Made by a program: the position numbers and the translations under genes. The notes beneath the pieces are model-generated. The model was not told where the DNA came from, searched no databases, and saw nothing but the letters and a program-made list of their open reading frames with translations. Source: UBA8919 sp041658185 (lineage in GTDB: Bacteria > Elusimicrobiota > UBA8919). From it: 64,000 nt of DNA. This document shows positions 48,594-55,632 of this stretch, piece after piece. Position 1 is the first letter of the stretch. Each line of letters starts with the position of its first letter. The stretch covers positions 106,442 to 170,441 of the forward strand of contig JBBAAR010000005.1 of the NCBI GenBank assembly GCA_041658185.1, in the 5' to 3' direction.

Positions 48594-50303
48594 ATGTGGG
48601 TGGAAACAAATAAGAATGACTGGAATGACGGCTTAACAATGCAGACAACATATTATCCTGATACACAACTGCAACTTGACTGGGAAGGCAGCGGAGTAGG
48701 AGTAAGCAGCCCTACAGCGGGAGTTCCGTGGCTTGAAGGATGGAAATACCGCAGGGCGATAAACATAAATAATAGTTTGAGTTACGGATTATCAGATTAT
48801 CAGGTATGGCTCCCTACAAGTGCGTTCGGTACAAACTGGACGCTAATCCGTTCATCAGCACAGGCGGATATGGATGATTTCAGGTTCACACCATCAACAG
48901 CGACAACGACAATTCCTTACTGGATAGACCCCGACACAAATACACCAAAGGGTTTATGGGTAAGGGTCTCAACGTTAACTGCTGGCGCAAACACTATTTA
49001 TATGTATTACGGCAACCCTTCCGCCAGTGCAGGACAAAGTGGAGATAATACATTTATCTTCTTTGATGACTTTGGGAGTGGTCTTGGTAAATGGACAACA
49101 GGCGGCGTTGGTTATACTATTGAGACTGTTGTAAATCCTACACGCTTAAGAATATATCATCCAGCACTAGGTGCCGGCTTTGGAGGAGTAAATTCTATCA
49201 ATACTTTTAGCAAAGCATCTGTTGGAGACTTTGTATTAACTTTTAATGATGTAAAATATACCATTAATAACGAGGCTGATAATTTCCGTATAGGATTAGC
49301 AGATTCTTCTTATGGCCCAACTGATAATGTAGATGGTCGGTGTGCTTATAAGAGATATGAGGTAAGTGTAAATGCTTTTACTACTCATGCTGGAGGTTCT
49401 CCTCAGGATACTAACTTGTCTCTTACTTGGGGTTCTACTTCACACGATGTAGATTTCATATTTAAAGGCACGGCTGCCTCAATGATTAGTGATGGAATTA
49501 CGCAAGCAAATCATACAACAGTTGCTGATGCTCCGCTTGAGATTTATGTCAGTAATGAAGGTACCCCTGGTATAGAAGAAATTTTTGTTAATGATATTTG
49601 GATTCGCAAATATGTGGCGCCGGAGCCGGGGATAAGTTCGGTGGGGAGTGAGGAAGGGCCGTATTTCTCCACCGGCACATACAAATCTAATGTACTTGAC
49701 AGCGGAGCGAAAGTGGTTGTAAGCAGTATCGGGTGGACGCCTGCAAGTCAACCCGGTGGAAGCAGTGTTAATGTAGGTTTGCGAGTATCCAGTGCAAGTT
49801 TTTCTGCCGGTTCGGCAACACCCGATTGGGTAAGTGTAACGAACGGACAGACGGTAAATCTTGCAGGCAGGTATGTGCAGTATATGAGTACGTTCACGAC
49901 TACAAGTTCAACAACAACACCGCGGATAGAGGACATAACAATAGCATACAAGGTAAAACCGTGGCAGGAAAAAACAGTGACAAGGACAGGACCAAACGCT
50001 TTTGGTTTCGGCGGTGGCGAGAATTGGGAATGGGAAGTACTCTGCAAAGGCGGTCAACTGGTAACAATAATTGCGTATGTTAAATACAACACAAGTTACG
50101 GCTCTGCGAGCAAGCCGAAGATAACGCTATACAATTTAGGGATAAGCAACAGTACGCAAATGGTAGGTGGAGCGGACACCTGGGAGCAGTTAACAGTAAG
50201 CGGAACACCAAACCGCAACGGTGTTCTCAAACTGAAGATAGAGGGTTTCAGCACACAACCCGGCGCAAAAATGTTCGTGGACGACATACAGATAAGTCAA
50301 TGA
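48594..50303 (+). CDS. Surface protein 3: DUF2341 domain plus shared C-terminal module (N-type B)
   Basis: 569 residues. WVETNKNDWNDGLTMQ is followed by a DUF2341 domain (WLEGWKYRRAININN ... LSDYQVWLP ... ADMDDFRFT ... IPYWID ... GLWVRVSTLTAGANTIYMYYGNPSASA ... FFDDF). A middle region of about 180 residues looks like a lectin-like sandwich. The shared C-terminus then follows (TYKSNVLDSGAKVVVSSIGW to VDDIQISQ). The first 200 bp including the leader are almost identical to surface protein 4. Export depends on fusion to leader ORF 3. Confidence 0.85.
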   Translation: MWVETNKNDWNDGLTMQTTYYPDTQLQLDWEGSGVGVSSPTAGVPWLEGWKYRRAININNSLSYGLSDYQVWLPTSAFGTNWTLIRSSAQADMDDFRFTPSTATTTIPYWIDPDTNTPKGLWVRVSTLTAGANTIYMYYGNPSASAGQSGDNTFIFFDDFGSGLGKWTTGGVGYTIETVVNPTRLRIYHPALGAGFGGVNSINTFSKASVGDFVLTFNDVKYTINNEADNFRIGLADSSYGPTDNVDGRCAYKRYEVSVNAFTTHAGGSPQDTNLSLTWGSTSHDVDFIFKGTAASMISDGITQANHTTVADAPLEIYVSNEGTPGIEEIFVNDIWIRKYVAPEPGISSVGSEEGPYFSTGTYKSNVLDSGAKVVVSSIGWTPASQPGGSSVNVGLRVSSASFSAGSATPDWVSVTNGQTVNLAGRYVQYMSTFTTTSSTTTPRIEDITIAYKVKPWQEKTVTRTGPNAFGFGGGENWEWEVLCKGGQLVTIIAYVKYNTSYGSASKPKITLYNLGISNSTQMVGGADTWEQLTVSGTPNRNGVLKLKIEGFSTQPGAKMFVDDIQISQ

Positions 50304-50318
50304 TAAGTAAACAAATTA

Positions 50319-50777
50319 TCAGAAATAAGCGGAGATAAACTTTTCAGGAGTGAATGACTTTATGAAAAGAGAAGAAATTTTTAATAAATCATTGTCGCGT
50401 GAAATTAATACGCTTGGTTTTTCAGAGATGGCGAATGCTAATAAAATTGCATCAAATGGACCAAGCGGGTATTCGCTCTGGAGTTTGTTTGCCAAAAGAA
50501 TTACTCCTTCGTCCGGTAAAGATATGTCAAAATATGTTTTAAGTTCTTCGGCAAACCATTTTATCATTTCCTCTTTAAACATTTTCTTACGTCTTAAAAC
50601 ATATCTCAATTCCATCATTGAAGTAATGCAAATAACACCGTTCAATTTCCTCTGTTCGCAATATTTTACAATTCTTAACGGCGTTTCCCAAAGGTCTTTT
50701 TCCTTTGTAAGCCAATTTAACAATACATCGGTATCAATAACAACCCGTACAAATTTTAACTCACTTGATTTTTCCAT
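50319..50777 (-). CDS. PIN-domain (VapC-like) toxin 1
   Basis: 152 residues: VRVVIDTDVLLNWL (first acidic residues), SMMELRYVLRR (Glu), GPFDAILLAFA (Asp) and VLISRDNDLLKI (last Asp), the usual PIN active-site set. VapC-type RNases cut tRNA or rRNA. It overlaps its small partner by 17 bases and is on the opposite strand to the surface genes, between copies 3 and 4. Confidence 0.88.
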   Translation of the reverse strand: MEKSSELKFVRVVIDTDVLLNWLTKEKDLWETPLRIVKYCEQRKLNGVICITSMMELRYVLRRKKMFKEEMIKWFAEELKTYFDISLPDEGVILLANKLQSEYPLGPFDAILLAFAISEKPSVLISRDNDLLKISSLFIKSFTPEKFISAYF

Positions 50778-50937
50778 AAAGAGTTTCTCTCATCTTGCGA
50801 ATATAAGCGGTGCTGCTTATACCGTTTTGTATAATTCCTGTAAATTTACCGAGATATCTTGCGGCAAAGTTTTTTCTCTTTGGAATAACTTTTTGCATTT
50901 CCTTAATGGACTCGGTTATCTGTTGAAGCGTAGTCAT
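50761..50937 (-). CDS. Putative antitoxin of PIN toxin 1, 58 aa
   Basis: ATG at 50937 behind GGGGGTGATATT. MTTLQQITESIKEMQKVIPK then RKNFAARYLGKFTGII and STAYIRKMRETLYGKIK: short, basic and helical. No family is obvious, but the position (first gene, overlapping the PIN gene) is that of an antitoxin. Confidence 0.72.
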   Translation of the reverse strand: MTTLQQITESIKEMQKVIPKRKNFAARYLGKFTGIIQNGISSTAYIRKMRETLYGKIK

Positions 50938-50955
50938 AATATCACCCCCGGAAAA

Positions 50956-50984
50956 AGTATAACAAAAATGAAGAATTTTGTCAA
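50956..50984 (-). promoter_or_regulatory. Promoter of PIN module 1, TTGACA-17-TATACT
   Basis: Minus strand TTGACA (50984-50979) and TATACT (50961-50956), in the same relation to the start codon as in the hicBA module. Confidence 0.85.
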
Positions 50985-50997
50985 GGGGAAAAAATTT

Positions 50998-51117
50998 AAC
51001 CACGAAACTTGTCCCGCTTTAGCGGGATGGACATTCACCCCGTTAGATATAGAATTTTATCTAACGGGGCAGGTAAACGTGAATAATAAAAATTGTAGGC
51101 ACGAATTCAATTCGTGC
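50998..51117. repeat. Nested dispersed repeats before leader ORF 4
   Basis: An AACCACGAA...AAACGTGAATAATAAAAATT element carries two hairpins: TCCCGCTTTAGCGGGA (51012-51027) and ACCCCGTTAGATA/TATCTAACGGGG (51037-51069). It ends with GTAGGCACGAATTCAATTCGTGC (51095-51117). The copy at 55444-55506 lacks both inner hairpins. Confidence 0.85.
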
Positions 51118-51136
51118 TTGTAACCGGGAGGCAACA

Positions 51137-51211
51137 ATGAAAACCAGATTTTCACGCTTCACGCTTTCAATTATCTATCTATCTATCTATCTATCTATCC
51201 TTGTAAGATAA
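51137..51211 (+). CDS. Leader ORF 4 (signal-peptide half of surface protein 4, out of frame)
   Basis: Identical in sequence and length to leader ORF 3 (MKTRFSRFTLSIIYLSIYLS then ILVR), ribosome site GGGAGGCAACA, stop at 51209-51211. Distance to the downstream ATG is 86 nt, OFF; n = 7 would be ON. Confidence 0.8.
   Translation: MKTRFSRFTLSIIYLSIYLSILVR
51173..51196. repeat. (ATCT)6 tract
   Basis: Six perfect units then ATCC, same state as copy 3. Confidence 0.95.
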
Positions 51212-51222
51212 TAGGAGCAAGT

Positions 51223-52962
51223 ATGTGGGTGGAAACAAATAAGAATGACTGGAATGACGGCTTAACAATGCAGACAACATATTATCCTGATACACAACTG
51301 CAACTTGACTGGGAAGGCAGCGGAGTAGGAGTAAGCAGCCCTACAGCGGGAGTTCCGTGGCTTGAAGGATGGAAATACCGCAGGGCGATAAACATCAATA
51401 ATTCGCTTTCTTATGGATTATCTGACTATCAGGTGTGGCTCCCTACGAGTGCGTTCGGCAGTAACTGGACACTAATCCGTTCATCGGCACAGGCAGATAT
51501 GGACGATTTCAGGTTCACGCCGTCAACAGCGAGCACGACTATTCCGTACTGGATAGATTCGGATACTGTTACCCCAAAAGGTTTCTGGGTGAAGGTTTCA
51601 ACCATAACTGCCGGTACAAATACAATTTATATGTATTACGGCAATTCCAGTGCCAGTGCAGGACAGAGTGGGGATAATTGTTTTGTATTTTTTGATGATT
51701 TTTCTACAGCAAACAGTAGCAAATTTACTTATGGTCAATCGGGAGGGTCGTATAGTGGCATGAACTATTCTATTTCACCAGAGGGATATTTAGTTGTATG
51801 GTCAAGTTCTGCTTGGCAAATACTTAGATCAGTAAAAGAATTTACTCCTGCGGATACTGTAATTTTAACTACACGATTTTCAGTAAGAAATTCTTCAGAT
51901 AATTGGCATTTCCATTATTTAACCGATACCGTCAGTCCTGAAAATCAAAGATGTGGTATTCAGTGTCAGGATTCTGATGCCGATGCGATAAACGACGATA
52001 TAGGTGCTCAAACATATTATAGTAGTTCTGGGGTAAGCGGCCCGTTGTCACCTAATTTCACTAATTATAATCCTTCAATTTGGTATCGCTCTAGTATCTT
52101 TAAAAAAAGTTCAACGGATATGGAAAGAAAACTGTATGATGATAATTATGTAATTCTTGGTTCAAGTATAAATTCTTATTCGGGTTGGAGTGCTACTACC
52201 TGGCGTTGGACGTGTTGGAAGAATGATGCCGATTATTCAAGCTGGTATGATTTTTTATATGTCCGCCAATACGCCTCCACTGAGCCGACGATAAGTTCGG
52301 TAGGGAGTGAAGCAGGAGCGTATTTTTCAACCGGCACATACAAATCCAACGTGCTGGATTGCGGAGCAAAGGTGGTAGTAAGCAGCATCGGATGGACACC
52401 TTCAAGCCAACTGGCTGGAAGTAGTGTTAATGTAGGGTTACGTGTATCAAGCACAAGTTTCAGCGCCGGTGATGCAACACCCGATTGGGTAAGTGTAACG
52501 AACGGAGAGACGGTAAATCTTGCAGGCAGGTATGTGCAGTATATGTCAACGTTCACGACGACAAGTTCAACAACAACACCGGTGATAGAAGATATAACAA
52601 TAGCATATAAAGTAAAACCGTGGCAGGAAAAAACGGTTACAAGAACAGGACCAAACGCTTTTGGTTTTGGCGGTGGTGAAAGTTGGGAATGGGAAGTGCC
52701 TGCGAAATCAGGACAACTTGTAACAATAACTGCATACATAAGATACAACACAAGTTATGGAAGTGCAACAAAGCCGAAGATAACGTTATACAATTTAGGG
52801 ATAAGCAACAGCGCACAAATGGTAGGTGGTGCAGATACTTGGGAGCAGTTGACAGTAAGCGGGACACCGAACCGCAATGGTGTGGCAAAGTTAAAGATAG
52901 AGGGCTACTCAACCGCCCCCGGCGCAAAAATGTTTGTAGATGACATACAGATAAGCCAGTGA
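51223..52962 (+). CDS. Surface protein 4: DUF2341 domain plus shared C-terminal module (N-type B)
   Basis: 579 residues. The N-terminal DUF2341 domain is nearly identical to surface protein 3 up to about residue 140. A different middle then follows (SSKFTYGQSGGSYSGMNYSI ... LTTRFSVRNSSDNWHFHY ... RRSSIFKKS-type strands), which resembles a jelly-roll or DUF2341-associated lectin fold. The shared C-terminus ends VDDIQISQ. The abrupt change from identity to divergence inside otherwise aligned genes points to segmental exchange between copies. No toxin module separates it from copy 5; the gap is only 40 bp to the next leader. Confidence 0.85.
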   Translation: MWVETNKNDWNDGLTMQTTYYPDTQLQLDWEGSGVGVSSPTAGVPWLEGWKYRRAININNSLSYGLSDYQVWLPTSAFGSNWTLIRSSAQADMDDFRFTPSTASTTIPYWIDSDTVTPKGFWVKVSTITAGTNTIYMYYGNSSASAGQSGDNCFVFFDDFSTANSSKFTYGQSGGSYSGMNYSISPEGYLVVWSSSAWQILRSVKEFTPADTVILTTRFSVRNSSDNWHFHYLTDTVSPENQRCGIQCQDSDADAINDDIGAQTYYSSSGVSGPLSPNFTNYNPSIWYRSSIFKKSSTDMERKLYDDNYVILGSSINSYSGWSATTWRWTCWKNDADYSSWYDFLYVRQYASTEPTISSVGSEAGAYFSTGTYKSNVLDCGAKVVVSSIGWTPSSQLAGSSVNVGLRVSSTSFSAGDATPDWVSVTNGETVNLAGRYVQYMSTFTTTSSTTTPVIEDITIAYKVKPWQEKTVTRTGPNAFGFGGGESWEWEVPAKSGQLVTITAYIRYNTSYGSATKPKITLYNLGISNSAQMVGGADTWEQLTVSGTPNRNGVAKLKIEGYSTAPGAKMFVDDIQISQ

Positions 52963-53003
52963 TGAAGGACAAGTTATAAATTTAAAGTATCACGGGAGGA
53001 ACC

Positions 53004-53096
53004 ATGAAAAAAACTAACGCTTTTAAGTTAACGCTTAAACCTTATCGTTTAATGATGTCCGTTATCTATCTATCTATCTATCTATCTATCTTGTAA
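53004..53096 (+). CDS. Leader ORF 5 (signal-peptide half of surface protein 5, out of frame)
   Basis: ATG behind GGGAGGAACC. N-terminus differs from the others (MKKTNAFKLTLKPYRLMMSV, then IYLS repeats). Stops at TAA 53094-53096; distance to the downstream ATG is 109 nt, OFF. One C that follows the tract in all other copies is missing here, so the ON rule is n = 0 modulo 3 (n = 6 or 9). Confidence 0.8.
   Translation: MKKTNAFKLTLKPYRLMMSVIYLSIYLSIL
53064..53091. repeat. (ATCT)7 tract
   Basis: Seven perfect units, then TGTAAG. Losing one unit would create the fusion. Confidence 0.95.
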
Positions 53097-53112
53097 GATA
53101 ATAGGAGCAAGT

Positions 53113-54747
53113 ATGTGGGTGGAAAGCACGGAAACAGATTTCGGTGACGGTCTTGTATCATCAGTAACAATAGCCGGCACCGGCGATGCGGCGTATGTGA
53201 GGATTTCAACAGTCCAAGCCACAGGCGGAACAATAACTTATTCAGGTGGATATACCATTCATACCTTTACAAGTGACGGAACATTCACACCACCTGTCGC
53301 TATGAATGTTGAAGTCCTTGTTGTTGCCGGCGGAGGTAGTGGTTCAATTGACCATGGCGGTGGTGGAGGCGGTGGCGGAATTGCATATCACATCTCATAC
53401 GCTGTTCCCGCAGGCAACTATGCTGTAGTCGTAGGCGCTGGTGGTACTGCTGGATACGGTAGTCACATTACCGGTTCTCAAGGGGGTGGAACTGCTCGGT
53501 CATATCCAAATTCAAATAGTGGCGCTAATTCATCCTTTAACAATGTAATAATTGCTTATGGTGGTGGCGGAGCAGGAAGTTTTGGCGGCACGGCTGGTTC
53601 TAACGGAGGTTCTGGTGGCGGTGGAGGCGCCACTGGTTCTGTTGCTGGTGGTACTGCTACTCAAGGAACTGGTGGAACATCATATTGGGGTAATGCCGGT
53701 GGTGGTGGCAGTGGCACCGCAAACTATGGAGCAGGAGGCGGCGGCGCTGGCGGGGGTGGAACTTCACAAACTACTGGAACCGCTGGAAACGGCGCAAGAC
53801 CGGTTACTTGGGCGGATGCTTATGGTACTAACACAAGTAATGCAGTAGGTGGCGGATATTTCTCAGGAGGCGGTGCCGGTGGTTCACACACTTTGAATGC
53901 AGTTACAAATCAAGTTAGTCAAGGTTACGGAGGTGGTGGCGGGTTTAATCCTAATATAGGAAATTACTCTACCAACCAGTATGTTGGAGCGAATGGGATG
54001 GCAAACACTGGTGGTGGAGGAAGTGGGATTGGTAACCCCGGAGACTCTTCCAATCCGTACGCAGGCAACGGCGGATCCGGCATCGTAATAGTAAGATATT
54101 TAAATTATTTTTCAACCGGCACATATAAATCTAACGTTCTGGATTGCGGAGCAAAGGTAGTGGTAAGCAGTGTGGGGTGGACACCTGCAAGCCAGCCTGG
54201 CGGAAGCAGTGTGAATGTAGGATTGCGAGTATCCAGTGCAAGTTTTTCAGCCGGCTCTGCAACGCCTGATTGGGTGACTGTAACCAACGGACAAACGGTC
54301 AATTGGGCGGGCAGATACATTCAGTATATGAGCACATTCACGACGACAAGTTCAACGACAACACCGCGGATAGAGGACATAACAATAGTATACAAAGTAA
54401 AGCCGTGGCAAGAAAAGACAACAGTAAGAACCGGTAAAAATTCTTATGGTTTCGGCGGTGGAGAGAATTGGGAGTGGGAGATACCCACAAAGAGTGGACA
54501 GCAAGTAACAATAACAGCATACATAAGATACAACGCAAATTACGGCAGTGCGAGCAAACCGAAACTGACATTATACAATTTAGGGATAATCAACAATTCG
54601 CAAATGACAGCCGGTGCAGACACCTGGGAGCAGTTAACAATGAGTGGTACACCCAACAGAAACGGAGTACTAAAGTTAAAGATAGAGGGTTATTCAACAG
54701 TCCCCGGAGCAAAGATGTATGTTGACGACATCAACATAAGTCAGTAG
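53113..54747 (+). CDS. Surface protein 5: glycine-rich domain plus shared C-terminal module (N-type A)
   Basis: 544 residues. WVESTETDFGDGLVSSVTIAGTG and YTIHTFTSDGTFTP match surface protein 2, but the glycine-rich part differs (GGGGGGGGIAYHISYAVPAG, AYGGGGAGSFGGTAGSNGGSGG and so on). The shared C-terminus follows (TYKSNVLDCGAKVVVSSVGW ... VDDINISQ). In-frame export signal only when the leader tract has 6 or 9 units. Confidence 0.82.
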   Translation: MWVESTETDFGDGLVSSVTIAGTGDAAYVRISTVQATGGTITYSGGYTIHTFTSDGTFTPPVAMNVEVLVVAGGGSGSIDHGGGGGGGGIAYHISYAVPAGNYAVVVGAGGTAGYGSHITGSQGGGTARSYPNSNSGANSSFNNVIIAYGGGGAGSFGGTAGSNGGSGGGGGATGSVAGGTATQGTGGTSYWGNAGGGGSGTANYGAGGGGAGGGGTSQTTGTAGNGARPVTWADAYGTNTSNAVGGGYFSGGGAGGSHTLNAVTNQVSQGYGGGGGFNPNIGNYSTNQYVGANGMANTGGGGSGIGNPGDSSNPYAGNGGSGIVIVRYLNYFSTGTYKSNVLDCGAKVVVSSVGWTPASQPGGSSVNVGLRVSSASFSAGSATPDWVTVTNGQTVNWAGRYIQYMSTFTTTSSTTTPRIEDITIVYKVKPWQEKTTVRTGKNSYGFGGGENWEWEIPTKSGQQVTITAYIRYNANYGSASKPKLTLYNLGIINNSQMTAGADTWEQLTMSGTPNRNGVLKLKIEGYSTVPGAKMYVDDINISQ

Positions 54748-54753
54748 TCAGGA

Positions 54754-55167
54754 TTAAGGATTAAGAAGTAATTTTACGGGGATATATGGTTTTATGTGGG
54801 AATATAATTTTTTGTCGGCGGTTATTAGCGAAGAAGATAACTTCATAGATAAAGAGGCATATACACAATCGTAAATTGAAAGATTGGTTTTCAAAGAGAT
54901 ATGAATAGCATAATCCATAACGGAAACGGACGGTGTAAGAAATTTAATTCGCATATCATAAAGCGATTTTACGGCGGTCTTTATTGCTGCCTCAGAAAAA
55001 CATTTATTGTACCTCAAAACATTTGCCGTTTCATAAATCAAAAGGTCGGGTTCTACTATGTCAATTTCACCAAGTTCGTATTGTTTTTTTATGGCAAGGG
55101 CTTCCTTCGTTCCTTCTTCGTCAATAAACCATTTAAGAATGACGGAAGCATCAAGAATATAAATCAT
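54754..55167 (-). CDS. PIN-domain (VapC-like) toxin 2
   Basis: 137 residues: MIYILDASVILKWFIDEEGTKE (first acidic pair), LIYETANVLRY (Glu), LSIYDCVYASLSM (Asp) and SLITADKKLY (last Asp). Complete PIN active site. Different subfamily from PIN toxin 1. It overlaps its partner gene by 4 bases, opposite strand, between surface proteins 5 and 6. Confidence 0.92.
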   Translation of the reverse strand: MIYILDASVILKWFIDEEGTKEALAIKKQYELGEIDIVEPDLLIYETANVLRYNKCFSEAAIKTAVKSLYDMRIKFLTPSVSVMDYAIHISLKTNLSIYDCVYASLSMKLSSSLITADKKLYSHIKPYIPVKLLLNP

Positions 55168-55355
55168 CTAAGTTGCACCTCACGGATTTTGCGGAGAATC
55201 TCCGTAGAGTTAAATGCTTTTTCGGATTTGCCGTACCGGTTTCTCAAATTGTCAATCACTTTACCTGCTTTGATAATTAAGTCATTGTCTTTAACTTGTG
55301 ATTCAATTATTTCTCTTATAACATTCTGGTTTTCTTTTACTTGTGCCTGTGTCAT
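55164..55355 (-). CDS. Putative VapB-type antitoxin of PIN toxin 2, 63 aa
   Basis: ATG at 55355 with AGGAGATAATAGTT before it. MTQAQVKENQNVIREIIESQ then DNDLIIKAGKVIDNLRNRYGKSEKAFNSTEILRKIREVQLR. Helical with a charged tail, no clear DNA-binding motif. Position and overlap identify it as the antitoxin. Confidence 0.78.
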   Translation of the reverse strand: MTQAQVKENQNVIREIIESQVKDNDLIIKAGKVIDNLRNRYGKSEKAFNSTEILRKIREVQLR

Positions 55356-55401
55356 AACTATTATCTCCTTGCCCGACAAGGTTTTAGTGGAGGGCGGAAT
55401 A

Positions 55402-55430
55402 ATTATACAACAAAGAAAAGTATTTGTCAA
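55402..55430 (-). promoter_or_regulatory. Promoter of PIN module 2, TTGACA-17-TATAAT
   Basis: Minus strand TTGACA (55430-55425) and TATAAT (55407-55402), both perfect. Confidence 0.88.
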
Positions 55431-55443
55431 GAGGAAAAAATTT

Positions 55444-55506
55444 AACCACGAATGGACGCGAATAAACGCGAATAATAAAAATTGTAGGCACGAATTCAAT
55501 TCGTGC
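55444..55506. repeat. Dispersed repeat before leader ORF 6, 'empty' form
   Basis: AACCACGAATGGACGCGAATAAACGCGAATAATAAAAATT then GTAGGCACGAATTCAATTCGTGC. Compared with 50998-51117 and 30526 onward, the ACCCCGTTAGAT hairpin and the TCCCGC hairpin are absent. Confidence 0.8.
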
Positions 55507-55525
55507 TTGTAACCGGGAGGCAACA

Positions 55526-55621
55526 ATGAAAACCAGATTTTCACGCTTCACACTTAACGCTTCACGCTTCACGACTTTAATTATCTATCTATCTATCTAT
55601 CTATCTATCCTTGTAAGATAA
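55526..55621 (+). CDS. Leader ORF 6 (signal-peptide half of surface protein 6, out of frame)
   Basis: GGGAGGCAACA before the ATG. MKTRFSRFTLNASRFTTLII then YLS repeats and ILVR, stop at 55619-55621. The n-region is longer by a second CACGCTT-type heptad stretch than in leaders 3 and 4. Distance to the downstream ATG is 107 nt, OFF; n = 7 would be ON. Confidence 0.8.
   Translation: MKTRFSRFTLNASRFTTLIIYLSIYLSILVR
55583..55606. repeat. (ATCT)6 tract
   Basis: Six perfect units then ATCC. Confidence 0.95.
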
Positions 55622-55632
55622 TAGGAGCAAGT

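Noticed and set aside
50350..51123. 257-aa plus-strand ORF across the PIN module (similar at 47948-48469 and 54901-55512)
   Set aside because: Antisense to clear PIN or HicAB genes with family motifs and promoters; the plus-strand peptides have no recognisable pattern.
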